Below, one piece after another: positions 11,711-23,622 of a DNA stretch of 64,000 nt (the stretch's first letter is position 1; every line of letters begins with the position of its first letter). The stretch covers positions 4,424,001 to 4,488,000 of the forward strand of contig JAWHQI010000001.1 in the NCBI GenBank assembly GCA_033032865.1, given 5' to 3'. The position numbers and the translations under genes are program-made. The notes under the pieces are model-generated. The model saw nothing but the letters and a program-made list of their open reading frames with translations, was not told the origin of the DNA and ran no database searches. The DNA is from Dactylorhiza incarnata. Lineage: Eukaryota > Streptophyta > Magnoliopsida > Asparagales > Orchidaceae.

Positions 11711-12754
11711 TTACATATATTCGGCAGTGCGATCAAAAAGGAAGATCTGCTTACTAGACACCATCGCCTCCATCTCGCCGTCGATATCAACGTCCTCCTC
11801 ATCCTCCTCGTCAGCATCGCCATCTTCATCATCATCCTCGTCATCGCTCAGCCGGGGAGAAGCAACTCACAGAGAAGAGGTGGTCTCCTCAATGAGTAGG
11901 GTCGGGATGATATCCATCACCGTCAGGTTCATCGCCTCCGGAACCAAATGGTCTTCAGCTCGCAACCTATTCAGGATGACCTTCCCGGTCGCTCGCGCGA
12001 TCTCTTGACGAATCTGAGGCATTTCAACGCCATGCATCCTGATCTCCTTGTCTTCACTGGGAGGCTCTGCCGTGGAAGGTTGTTGCTCGGCAGGCCGAGT
12101 TTCTAGCTCGGCAATCCTCACTGGGGAGGCCTCCAGAGCGTCCTGAGTGTCCTCTAGCTCCTTCTCGAGCTTTGACATTCGATGGACGACCACCACCTCA
12201 TCCTCCTGCAAGCAAAGCAAATGATCGTTAGCAAGATAGTTGGCAATATGCGAGCAATGACAAAGCGACCTATGTCATGCCGATATGCGAGTACCTGAAA
12301 CTTCTGGACCTGCAGACCGAGCGAGACGGCCTTCTGGCCCATCTTCTTTAGCCGATCTTCCGACTCGAACAGACACTTCTCCTTCTGGTGGCTGAGCTCG
12401 GCAGATCGTAGGAGCAAGCGCGAGCTCTAGTGAGCCAGATACTCGGCAGAGACATTCTGCAATGCCTCGGCATCCGCGCGACCATAGAGGGAGAAGGTGA
12501 CGTCGTACGCCTCGCCCTTGTCCTCCCAATCCTCCGACCAGTCAGGGAGGTTGGAACTCAGAGTCACCTCGTGGGCGCTCTCTGCTCAGGTCACCAACGG
12601 GCGACCATAGGCATCCTCGCTATGGAGTCCTTCATTGAAATTTGCATGGCTATGAGGCTCGTCCTCCTCAGCAGGATTAGCCTTCGCATCCAGATCCCTG
12701 GTCGCGACCTACTTCCTCTTCCTCGCAGGCTCTTTAGTCTTTCCCTTGCTCTTC
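11711..12754 (-). pseudogene. Tat-L antisense ORF2, C-terminal half
   Basis: Continues the antisense gene whose N-terminal half is 25345-26204; RE2 splits the two. Reading on the - strand, a charged region is followed by a Lys/Glu/Gln-rich segment (KEKCLFESEDRLKKMGQK). Then comes a GT-AG intron at 12294-12206 (89 bp, phase 0) with the exon join KFQ|EDEVVVV, a coiled coil (MSKLEKELEDTQDALEAS), and finally an acidic Asp/Glu tail ending at TAA 11713-11711. A stop and a frame change break it near 12430 and 11867. Intron order and phase and the acidic C-terminal region match Tat-R ORF2. The function is unknown. Confidence 0.7.
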
Positions 12755-13986
12755 TGTTGGGAAAATGGCCCTCAATGTTCCCTTGATTTAAAGAGACCTC
12801 ACACTCAATGCTAAGTACAAGTTGTATTTGATAAACCATATTTCTATCTCATAAGTATACAGGACAAAGGAACACCATGGTGTAATGTATGATCAGCTGA
12901 GACGAGCTCTCTGTCTCAGCTGAACCGCTGAGATAAGACCAGGAGCTGCTGAGAAGGTGTCTGGGCAAGCTGAGCTGCAGATAGAAGAAAACTGCTGAGA
13001 CAACTGTCTATCTTAGCGGGTCTGCTGAGATGGGACAGAAGCAACCGCTAAGATGGCTGACCATCTCAGCCCAACCGCTGAGACCGATTCAAAAGTGATC
13101 TGGTGGGTTCTGATTTTGGCGCAAGTTGCAGAAATGCATATTGGGGTCCACCAATCACTCTCATACCTGTCATGAGGACAGCTAAGAGTCGTTGAGGGTC
13201 AGTGAAGTATAAAAGGAATAAGTTAGGGTTGAGCAAAGAACCTTTGCTATTGATCTTACTCTCCAACACACAAACTCAAGAATAATACTGTTCCATTGTC
13301 GGCATCCAAGAACTGAGCTCACACAAGGCTGCAAGGAGAAAAGAGATTGCTTATCTTGATTCATCTCAAGATAGAGCAAGTAGATGGAGTCCATCATCTG
13401 AAGGGCTGATCAAGAAGAATCAAGTTGGAGTTGCACTTCTCCTCCCTGGTTCAAGTCTGCAACAACAGCTGTTAAGAAGAAGAAGAACAAGGCTTGATCT
13501 TTTCTTCCTTCAATCTGTAATCATTATTATATCATTTGTAGGAGCCTTTGGGTTCTGAGACTGTAGGGCTTTATTGCCTGAGTGTGTAAGGCTGATTGGC
13601 CTGAGTTGTAGAGCTGAGAGGTCAGCTTGAGGTAGGACCAGGAGGTGGTCTGAGTTATAGGAGGTGGATTCCTCTGAGGTAGGGCTGCTGTGCCTTAGGT
13701 AGGGTTTGGGAAAACCTGAGAGATCCTATGGGATCTGTGTTGTAGGCTCTTGGAGCTGAGTTTGGAGAAATTGGCCTTGTCTAACTCATTGTTAGAAAGG
13801 TGAAGGGGGAAAGAGGACTACTCAAAACACCCTGTCTTGAGGAACCTCTATAAATATCTTTGTGCTTTCTGTGCTTGATAATTTGCTAACCTAAATTCAG
13901 AAAACACTAAGCCTAAAATAAAAGAAACATATTCACCCCCCCCCCCCCCTCTAGGTGTTTAAGTCTATATCATATATAAACTATCA
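12755..13986 (+). repeat. RE2 5' LTR
   Basis: Starts TGTTGGGAAAATGG. It contains many CTGAGA/TCTCAGC inverted motifs at about 12895-13085 and a TATAAAAGG box at 13208-13216. A run of C near 13937-13950 precedes CTCTAGGTG, and the end is AACTATCA. Confidence 0.95.
13208..13216 (+). promoter_or_regulatory. RE2 LTR TATA box
   Basis: TATAAAAGG in the middle of the LTR, conserved in the 3' copy near 24562-24570. It is the probable promoter for the genomic RNA. Confidence 0.75.
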
Positions 13987-13988
13987 AG

Positions 13989-14000
13989 TGGTATCAGAGA
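13989..14000 (+). promoter_or_regulatory. RE2 primer-binding site
   Basis: TGGTATCAGAGA two bases after the LTR end; initiator Met tRNA type. Confidence 0.93.
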
Positions 14001-14065
14001 TAGGTTGGTCAAGAAGGACATAACTGTCTGACCAGATCCTATAAAGGAATATTCTTATCAATCCA

Positions 14066-16608
14066 ATGGCTTCCTCTGGATTGCAGAAGGAGATGGGATC
14101 CATGAAGTTGCCCATATGCAACAATGAAAACTTTGGCATATGGAAGCAAATGGTTAGATTGTTTATGGAAGCATCTGATCCAAGGATCTACTTAACTGTA
14201 AAGCAAGGGCCTTTCACCTTTCAAACTACCTCCACCATTGATCCAACAAGAAGAGTGCCCAAGACCTTCAATGACTTGACCAAGGATGAACTTGCATTGT
14301 TCACTAAGGACAAAAGAGCACAGAACATCATAGTTAATGCTATTGATGATTCCACATTTCAAAACTTAGTATACTGCACTACTGCCAAGGAAATGTGAGA
14401 CACATTAGTAGTATATATGGAAGGGACAGCTGAAGTAAGGGATGATAGAAAGTCACTCCTTAACCAAGAGTATGAAGCTTTCAAGTAGCTCGGCCAGGAG
14501 AGCATCTCTATGTGCTATGAGAGGTTCTTCAGAATAGTCAATGCACTGAGAATCTATGAGAGAGTGTTCACTGATTATGAGCTGAATGATAAGTTCCTTA
14601 GAACTCTAACAAGGGATTGGGACACAAAAATCTGTGCTATCAGGGAAGTGGCTAGGCTTGGTGAGACCCCCACTCATACACTGTTTGGAAAGCTGCTCTC
14701 TTATGAGATGCAGTTGTCTGCAAGAAAGGAAGAGGACACCTCAACAAGGGCTCAGGCAAGGGAGAAATCTGTAGCTCTCAAAGCTGACAGCTCCAAGAAA
14801 AGCAAGGGCAGGATGCTGTCTCCTCCAAGGAGAGGTGCTGAATCTAAAAAATCTGAAATCAGCACCTCAGATAGCTCTTCCTCTGATGAAGAGTTTGCTG
14901 CCTTCTCAAGACAGTTCAAGAAGATGATGAGGAGGAAGCAATGGAAGAACAAGCCCTCCTCCTCATCACACTCCAAGAAAGACCACAGGAAACCTGAAAG
15001 ATAGCACCCAAAGGGTGACATGTATGATTCCAAATCTAGTAAACATGTTTCAAATAACATTATTTGCTATTGCTGCAGCAAACCTGGACATGTCATAGCT
15101 GACTGTCCAGCCAAAAGAAAGGAGAAGAGTGATAAGAAGCATCATCACCAAAAGGATAGGAAGGGTGAAAAATCCTTCCTAGCAAAGAAAGGAAAAAGCA
15201 GGAGTGAATCTGAATCCTCAACTTCAAATTCAGAGAATGAAGAAGAGGCATACATAGGGCTCTTTGCAACAGAAGAGGATGAAGATTATCCTGGTGCCAA
15301 GGTTGGAGTCAGGGCCCCTCTATCACACTCAGACAGTGATATAGAGGAGGATGAAGAGGACAATGTTCAGCTAGGCCTTATGGCCATCACTGATGAGGAG
15401 GACAGTCAGAACATCTCTGAAAATGAACAGGTATTAATTCATTCCATATCCTCTTCTGATTATGAGACTGGCCCAAAATCTGGAGCACCTTCATCAATTG
15501 GTGGAAGTGATTCAGAAGTTGAGGTAGATGTCAATCAATTGATTGACAAGTATGATGGTCTCTTGGAAGCTCTGAAAATGAGCAAAAAGCTAGCCAAGAG
15601 GCAAGCCCAAGAGATTGATTCCCTTAAGATGGAAAACAAGAATGCACTGAATCTTCTACCAAGATGAGTTAGATGTATAGGGAAATTAGCCATCTGAAGG
15701 GGATAACTATCACCCATCTGAGCACCATATCCCTGAAGAACAAGGTCATCAAGGATCTTGAGGAGAAGCTTGTGAAAGAAAGAAGCCTACTGGCTCAATT
15801 CTCCAAGCCAAAATTTGTGCTCCCTATTATTGACTCTTTCTCTTCTCAATCCAATAGGAGAGGACTAGGATTCAATAAAATGGAAGCAGGAGAAGGGAGT
15901 GGAGAAATGAGCAGGGGCAAGGCTCAAACCACCTTTCAAAAGGTATTACTCCCTTCCAACAGGTATGACCATGAAAGCATGTATGGTCACTGGAAGAATG
16001 GAAGTACCTATAGGAAGGAAAACACTCCTTCCCATAGTGGAAGAAAGGGAATGGGATTGAGTGCTATGAAGTCTCCCCATAAGGAAATTCAAATGGCCCA
16101 ACCTGAACCATTTGTATTTGGTACATCAGCCCCTTCATTCAAGAATAAGAAAGCAAGCCCCTCTAAGGTTGATTCAGCCAAGAATATGACTGCTGTCAAA
16201 TCAGTGGACATGTCTAATTGCTCAGTGTCTAATGCCATCAAAACTTGCATTGCCCAAAAGCAAAAGCAAGTTGATGTCATTAATACAAAGACCACTAAGA
16301 TTGTCCACAGATTGACTTTCAGCCAAATCCTTGCTGAAAGAAACAAGAGAAAAGTTGTTGTCTCTCCTCCTGAACATGTGGACTGTGCTGCACACCCCTC
16401 AAGAAATGTTCAGAAGAGGAGATACAACATTCATAAATGTTGGTGCTGTGGTAAAGTAGGACACTTTGCCATAGACTGTTGGCACAATCCTAATGTGCCA
16501 TGTGCAAAGATGAGCCTTTCTGCAAAGGGTGCAGCTAGTGTAAGGTCATTTCATCATGCTAACAAGTACCTAGGACCCAAAGCTACTTGGGCTCCTAAGG
16601 ATAACTAA
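14066..16608 (+). pseudogene. gag: RE2 gag, with stops and one frameshift
   Basis: Starts ATG at 14066 (MASSGLQKEMG). The capsid part contains GIWKQMVRLFM and a long helical region. A first zinc knuckle CYCCSKPGHVIADC lies near 15070-15112, then Lys/Ser/Glu-rich and acidic segments. A second knuckle, CWCCGKVGHFAIDC, lies near 16438-16480. In-frame stops are TGA at 14396-14398 and TAG at 14486-14488 and 15002-15004; the frame changes near 15660. The end, TWAPKDN and TAA at 16606-16608, is followed at once by CTCCTTTTTGCAG, a good 3' splice-site sequence. The capsid resembles the TRG-A/B gag (LSYEML or LSYEMQL and nearby residues), which links the families. Confidence 0.85.
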
Positions 16609-16616
16609 ACTCCTTT

Positions 16617-19600
16617 TTGCAGGATAGTTCAAGTACCAACCTCAACCAAATTTGGTACTTGGACAGTGGGTGCTCAAGGAACATGACAGGAATAAAAAAT
16701 CTTCTACAGGACTACAAGGCTGTGAAGAATGGACCCAAAGTTATCTTTGGGGGGTCAGAAAAGGGAATCACCAAAGGATATGGTATGATCTTCAATGGAA
16801 TAGTCTCAATTACAAGGGTAGCTTGTATTGAAGGGTTGCAACACAACCTAGTAAGCATAAGTCAACAATGTGATCTAGGATATGTCATTGAATTCCACAA
16901 TGACAAGTGCTTGATTAAAAAGTCTAAAGACTTAGAGACCATTCTCTCAGGCACTAGGAGTGGGAATGTTTATTGCTTAGACTTTATATGCAGTAATTCT
17001 CTTACATCTGTTTGTCTAGTAGCTAATGAGAATGAGTCCCTTTGTGTTCAATGGCACAAGAGACTTACTCACATTAACTACAAGATAATGTATAGACTAT
17101 TCTCTAAAAACCTTGTTAGGAATATTCCTAATATTAAATGTATTAAAAGTGGTCCCTGTCATGCTTGCCAAATGGGTAAGCAAATAAGGTCCACCTTTAA
17201 AAGTATTGGCTCCAAAGACACTGAAAGATGTCTTTATCTCTTGCATATGGACTTGTTTGGTCCTTTGCCAATTCAGAGCCTAGGTGGGAAGTTGTATACT
17301 TTGGTGATTGTTGATGATCACTCAAAATATACATGGGTATTCTTCCTAAAGAAGAAGTCTGATACTCTAAATATCTTTGTAACTCATGTCAAAGCAATTC
17401 AGAATGACTTGCAATGTGCTATGGTCTGGACTAGAACTGACCATGGCACAGAATTTCAATCCGAAGTTATGACAAGGTTTTGTCAAGAATATGGTATCAC
17501 CCAAGAGTTCTCCTCCCCAAGGACTCCACAACAAAATGGTGTGGTTGAGAGGAGGAATAGGACCTTGATAGAAGTTGGGAGACACTGCTTAGTGACTCCT
17601 CACTCCCAGAATACTTCTGGGCTGAGGCAGTCAATACTGCATGTCATGTTCTCCATAGAGCTTCCATCAATAAGGTTCATGGAATAACTCCCTATGAGAT
17701 TCTGAAAGGCAAACAACCTACAATTTCATACTTTAGAATCTTGGCTCCAAATGCTATATTTTAAACAATGGAAAATCTCAATTATCAAAGTTTGCAGAGA
17801 AATGCAATGTGGGTGTTCTTGTTGGCTATAGCTCACATAGTAGAGCTTATAGAGTGTATAACAAGAAAACTCATGTTCTAGAGGAGTCTATGCATGTAGT
17901 ATTTAATGAGACCAGCCTAATATATAAGGGCTGGTCTAGATCTTCTGTCTTGGCAGGAAATGAACAGGATTTGGAAAGGATGTCTATACAAGACACACCC
18001 AGCAGCAGCAAAGCTTATTCTGATGTTGCCATCCCTGAAGAGGAAGAAGTCAATGCTGATGAAGATACAGCTGAACTAGCAGAAATAGCACGGCAAGCTG
18101 AGAACAGACTGCCTACAGCTGTAAGACATCTAAGGGATCATCCAAGAGAACAAAAAATGGAGATCAGAATCAAGGTGTATTAACCAGAAGCAGGGCTCAT
18201 AATGAATCCCTATTCTTGAGCTTCCTATCACAAATGGAGCCCAAGAAATTTGAAGAAGCCAACCAAGACACCTTTTGGATTCAAGCTATGCAAGAAAAAC
18301 TTCTACAATTCAAGAGATGCAAGGTATGGAAATTGGTGACAAAACCTCAAGGACACAATATCATAGGTACCAAATGGATTTATAGGAACAAGTTAGATGA
18401 AAATGGCACAATCATAAAGAACAAGGCAAGGCTGGTAGCCAAGGGGTATAGACAGGAAGAAGGGATAGACTTTGATCAAACCTTTGCCCCTGTTGTAAGG
18501 TTGGAAGACATTAGGCTATTCCTTGCCTATGCTGCCCACAAGGGGTTCAAAGTGTATCAAATGGATGTCAAATCAGCCTTCCTCAATGATGCTTGAAGGA
18601 AGAGGTATATGTTGAGCAACCATCAGGTTTTGTATATCCTACCCTCTCTAGTCATGTTTACTTACTTAGGAAAGCTCTTTATGGTCTTAAGCAAGCCCCC
18701 AGGGCTTGGTATGAGACATTTTCTAGCTTTCTCATCAAGAACAAGTTCTTGAGGGGAAAGATAGATAGCACATTATTTCTTAGGGAAACAAGTGGTAAGT
18801 GTCTCCTAGTCCAAATATATGTTGAACACATAATATTTGGGTCTACTGATGACAACCTCTACAAAAGGTTTGCCAACCTAATACAAGGGGAGTTTGAGAT
18901 GATCAGTATGGGAGAGCTCAAGTACTTTTTAGGCCTCCAAGTAAAACAGTCTGATGAAGGTATATTCATTTCTCAGACCAAGTATACTAGGGAGCTTATC
19001 AAGAAGTTTGGGATGGAATCAGCTTCCACCATGAAAACTCCCATGGGGTCCAACATTTCCCTGGACAAGGATGAGAAGGGCAAGGCCTTTGATGAATCCA
19101 TGTACAGGTGCATCATTGGATCCTTATTATATTTAACTGCTAGTAGACTAGATATTATGCATGCTACATGTGTGTGTGCTAGGTACCAGGCATGTCCTAA
19201 GGAATCTCACTACTCAGATGCAAAGAGAATTCTGAGATACCTTAAAGGCAGCCTACATCTTGGCCTTTGGTACCCTAAGAACAATGATTTTGAACTAACT
19301 GGATTTTCAGATGCAGATTTTGCAGGCTGCAAAGAAGACAGGAAAAGCACAAGTGGCACTTATCAATTCCTAGGAAGAAGGTTGATATCATGGAGCAGCA
19401 AAAAGCAGACAAGTGTGGCTATCTCCACTGCTGAGTCTGAATACATTATTGCAGGGAGCTGTTGTGCACAGCTATTGTGGATTCAACACCAGCTAGAGGA
19501 CTACAACCTCAAGGTAAGTAACTCTCCTCTTTATTGTGACTCGTCCATTGTTATCTCTATTGCTAAGAATCCTGTCTCTCACAGCAGGACTAAGCATATT

Positions 19601-19761
19601 GAAATAAGATATCATTTATAAGAGAACATGTAGTATCTCAAGATATCTGCCTTGAATTTGTCCCCACTGACAGTCAAGTGGCTGATATCTTCACTAAGCC
19701 ATTGGATGAGGCCAAGTTTAATGCCTTCAAGATTGAACTAGGAATGTTAAATGTAGAATAG
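16617..19761 (+). pseudogene. pol: RE2 pol: protease, integrase, RT, RNase H, disabled
   Basis: Protease [13 protein letters not shown] (about 16651). Pre-integrase motif WHKRLTH to CHACQMGK. Integrase core with D in HMDLFGP, D in TDHGTEF and E in NGVVERRN. Frameshifts occur near 17590 and 17760. RT includes [10 protein letters not shown] and MDVKSAFLN (about 18560), then another frameshift at about 18594. The RT active site reads YVEH (about 18821-18832) instead of YVDD, so both catalytic Asp are lost. RNase H includes FSDADFAGC and DRKSTSGT. Near 19619 the frame slips once more before ADIFTKPL and the stop TAG at 19759-19761. This copy cannot supply reverse transcriptase. Confidence 0.9.
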
Positions 19762-19954
19762 TGTAAAACACTTCATTCTTCCAATCTTGATTTGATATAA
19801 CTTACAATGTTGACACATCAACCCTATGAGAGACATGATTAGGCATTCAAGTAATCTTATCTCTAATGATTTTAAAGTAGTATGATCAGCTTAACCAGAA
19901 CAATCTGTTTCAGTTGAGCTTCAGGTTGCACTTAGACAGCTGGGAAAAGTCTCA
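19762..19954 (+). other. RE2 spacer after pol
   Basis: Short AT-rich stretch between the pol stop and the palindrome array; nothing recognised. Confidence 0.5.
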
Positions 19955-20492
19955 GTTCGACGAACTCTTTCCTGGGTTCGACGAACGTCGTGTTTCAGTT
20001 CAACGAAATTGCTCCTCAGCTCGACGAATTCAGTCTTCCAGCCAGTTCAGTAGATTTTGTCTTCAGTTCGACAAACTCTAGTTTGAGTTCGACGAACTCA
20101 GCTTTGTGTTCGACGAATTAATTCTGTTCGACGAACTCAGCTTTATGATGTTGTTTCAGATGAACTCAGCTTTGTGTTCGACGAAATCCTGTTTGAGTTC
20201 GACGAACTCAGCTTGTTATTTGACGAACACAGTTTGTGTTCGATGAACTCAACTTTATGATGTAGTTTAAGATGAACTCAGCTTTGTGTTCGATGAACTC
20301 CAGTTTGAGTTCGATGAACTCAGCTTTGTGTTCGGCGAACTTAGTTTATGTTCGACGAACTCAGCTTTATGATATAGTTTCAGATGAACTCATCTTTGTG
20401 TTTGACGAACTCCAGTTTGAGTTCGACGAACTCATCTTTGTGTTCGAAGAACACAGCTTTATGTTCGATGAACTCAGCTTTATGATGTAGTT
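19955..20492 (+). repeat. RE2 array of GTTCGACGAAC palindromes (about 20 units)
   Basis: The perfect 11-mer GTTCGACGAAC, set in GAACTCAGCTTTGTG linkers, recurs about every 20-35 bp. Roughly seven copies are exact. Most others differ by one C-to-T or G-to-A at the CpG (TCGATGAAC, TTGACGAAC, TTCAACGAA), as expected from methylated cytosine decay. The array lies directly before ORF3. Confidence 0.9.
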
Positions 20493-20601
20493 TCATTTAC
20501 ACTTATAATTATAAGAGCAATCAAATCCAATTACTAGGTTTAATTTTACCTAAGTCTTAAGCCATATAAATAGCCAATCTGATTAGTGAAAAGCACACGA
20601 C

Positions 20602-20614
20602 CCTTCTCTTCCAG
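20602..20614 (+). promoter_or_regulatory. Possible 3' splice site upstream of RE2 ORF3
   Basis: A pyrimidine tract ending TTCTCTTCCAG lies about 55 bp before the ORF3 ATG. It is the kind of acceptor that would let ORF3 be made from a spliced genomic transcript. Inference; no transcript evidence is available. Confidence 0.4.
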
Positions 20615-20668
20615 CCGTCGAGACGAATCACCTACTCTTCCGTCCCATTGCATTCCTCCACCACTGCA

Positions 20669-23622
20669 ATGGCTCCCAAAAGCTCTAAAGATCTTCTTGA
20701 AGGATATGAGATAGTAAGGCATGAGTTTGCCCATGCTCCAGAAGAAATTAAGGGAGTGATTCAACTCCAAGAAGACCAAGGCCTAGAATTTCTACTATCT
20801 GAACCCTGTGCCATTCTCAGAACTGAAGTTATGGAATGGTTTGGTAATGTCAAGTTGTCCACCTCCAAATGCTCCCTCAAGTCAAAGATTGGAGAAGATA
20901 GAATCAAGATAACCCCAACAAAACTACAAAAAGCATTACATCTTCCATCCTGCAGTCCAAGTGAGGAGGATGACATCTCTGAAAAAGACAAGAAAAAGGC
21001 TCTAAAATGGACTGAGTACAATGATGCCAAAATTGGCTCATTGAAGAGGAAATTTTTCAACCAAATGGGAAAAGTTTTATCAGATATTGTGGGAAAAGCC
21101 ATTCTTGGCAAACCAGGGTCCCATGATACAATCTCACAGTACATGTTTGACCCCATGACAAGAATAATTCTGAAAAAGAAAACCTCTTGGGGAGAGGTCA
21201 TCTTTCAAAGAATAAAGGAATGCCTTCAGGCACCCAATATGGGAAGAATTCTCTCCTTATGCCTCCTGCAAACTCACCCTGACAAATTCAACACATCAAA
21301 AGGAGCAAATCTTCACTATCTCAAGAGAATGGACATCAAGACTTTAGAAAGATTCACCAGGGTATTGCCTATGAGTCAGCCCTCTGAAACTAAAGGAAAA
21401 GAGAAGACAATCCCCTCATCTTCTAAGAAAATAAGGCTGATCATGTCCAGTTCTGAGTCTGATCATTCAGACAAAGATGAAGATGCTGGTGCTGACATTG
21501 GGTCACACAGCATTCTTGACAAAGAGGCTACACCAAATGACCTGCCAACTGAACCTGTCCATCCAGAGCAGCTGGACAAAGTCATAACTTCTGGTAACTA
21601 ATTCTACTCCTCCTAACTCATTAATCATAGCTAATAGCAATAGTTAGTCAAATCTGACATTTAATTAATGTGGACCCCAGATCCTCAAGAACGGGTGTGT
21701 GCTTCATCTGAGGGGGAGTATCAACAAGAACCATCACCCATTGATATTTCAAAAAACAATGATGATGATGTGAACACAAGACCATCACCTCAAAATTTAC
21801 AAGGTCAGATTGACACAATTATCTTCAGTCTTGAAGAAAGAATAAGAAACATTCTTGAAAATGAACCAGCCCTGTGGTCATTACCTTCACAAGGTTCATC
21901 TGATGCCCCATCTGAGGGGAAGCAGCCACAAGAGCCATCAGCTGATAAAGATCAGGTTATAGGTAAGCCCTAAAAACCCAGCCTAAACATTCAGAATCAT
22001 AAAATCTAACTTTACAATTATTGTTCTAGAACTCCTATATTCATCCATTCAAGTTGATTTATCTGAGAAGGAGGTGCAGAATGCTCCTCCTAAAGAGAAA
22101 GATGAAGTTCTAGGTAAATCTTACATTATTATCCTTAGAACCTCTAAGAAGTTCAATCTAACTCCAACTCATTGTCCCATCATTCCTGGACTCAACAGAA
22201 AAGAATGCTCTCTCTGAGGGGGAGGAGGATGATAATGTTGGTGATGTCAATCTGAGTGATCATCAAGATGCTGACACTGAAGATGAACAGGATGATGTCC
22301 CAGCTACTGTTATCAACATTCAGCAAGCCTCTTCCTCCACATCACCCAATGAGACTCTTCTTAATGCCATAAACCTGATGCTTCAGTCTCATCTCACCTC
22401 CATGCAAACTAATCTAGATAAATCAGTTACCTCAGTAAGGGAATATATGGATCAGTCCATCAAAAATGTGAAAGCTGAATTCATGTCTGAGGTCAAGGAA
22501 ATAAAGGAAAACACTGAAATACTCAACAAACAAATGTCCAAATGGTTTGATCTGGCTGAAAAATCTGTAATTTATCAGAATACCATTCTAAGATCTATGA
22601 ACAAACACCTCCAGCTGTCTGAACAGGACATGACATATGTCAAGAATTATGTCAGTCAAACAGATGAAGTGATAGAGAAGTCAGCCAATCATCTCCAAGA
22701 GTATGTCTATTCCACTACCATGCAGTTAAATGAAGAAGTTGGCAGGTACAAGGAAGAGCTGAAAGCAGAAATTGCATCTGTCTCCCAATCCATTGCTAAA
22801 AAAGCCACCTCTTCCCATCTGAATGAAGAAGTAGGCAAGTTAAAAGATGTGCTTCAATCTGATATAGAGAATGTGTTCCAAACCCTCTCTGGAACAATAA
22901 CTGCAACCAAGCAAGACCTCCATCAAAAGATATATGAAGAAGCTAGAAAGGGGGAGGACACAAATGCTATCATAAATTCTGACCTCACCCTGAAAGTTCT
23001 AAAAGGGACAAGGATAGCTCTGAATCTTCCTATCCTAGATGTCAACTAGGAAGAAGACTGGGATTTCCCTCATCAAGAGGTAATTGCCCAAGCTAAGAAT
23101 CTGAAAAAGAGAAGGGAAAGGGAAAGGGTAATGCTGGCTGAAGAATTTATGGCCAAGCAAAGGGAGGTGCAGAATAATGACCCTGACCATGAGCAATGGA
23201 GTGATGACTCCAAGGACATCATACTAAATGCCTGGATAAGCCATGGTCAGGTGTGTAAAGATATTGACAAGCTCTATCCATCGGAAGAATGGATAAAGTA
23301 TTTGGAGAGAAATACTAAGAGGGATAAAATTTTCAAAGCAAATATGGTAAGAAAGGAAAATCCAAAGAAAATGCCCTCTAGATACATTCCAAAACCATAT
23401 ATGTATTTCCAAAAGCAAGAGAACAAGAAAAGAATTGCTAATATCAAGGATGCCAGTGCTGAAAAGAAGAAGCCTCCAGGTCAAGATAACACTATTGCTG
23501 ATGACATGGATGATGCTTCAGTGAAAGGGAAAGAAGCAACTGTTAACTCTCCTGAATGTTCTTCTTATATGAAAAGAAAGCTTAGAATGACTATTGAAAC
23601 AGTTTATGTATATAAATGTTAA
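20669..23622 (+). CDS. RE2 ORF3: four-exon gene of unknown function, about 904 codons, one internal stop
   Basis: Exons are 20669-21593, 21681-21962, 22030-22113 and 22199-23622. Introns are 21594-21680, 21963-22029 and 22114-22198, all GT-AG and all phase 1. Removing them leaves a single frame, interrupted only by TAG at 23047-23049 (codon 714). Exon 1 encodes a helical domain with ITPTKLQKALHLP, SDIVGKAIL and LKKKTSWGE, matching TRG-B ORF2 (DIVGKVIL, LKKKINWG), then a Ser/Asp-rich tail. Exons 2, 3 and 4 each begin with a similar acidic piece (SSEGEYQQEP, LSEKEVQ, LSEGEEDD). Exon 4 is a long coiled coil (MLQSHLTSMQTN onward) followed by a Lys-rich end. There is no signal peptide or membrane helix, so 'envelope' is not supported. 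It may be a nucleic-acid-binding or packaging factor; that is a guess. Confidence 0.8.

Noticed and set aside
20272..20490. Open reading frame rich in MNSA/SM repeats within the RE2 array
   Set aside because: It is the GTTCGACGAAC/GAACTC repeat read as protein; no start context and no similarity.
19955..20492. CRISPR-like regular spacing of short palindromes
   Set aside because: Units are irregular, linkers are themselves repeated rather than unique, and the context is a plant retrotransposon.
20669..23622. RE2 ORF3 as a retroviral envelope gene
   Set aside because: It occupies the env-like position of SIRE1, but there is no signal peptide, membrane helix or cleavage site; it looks like a soluble coiled-coil protein.
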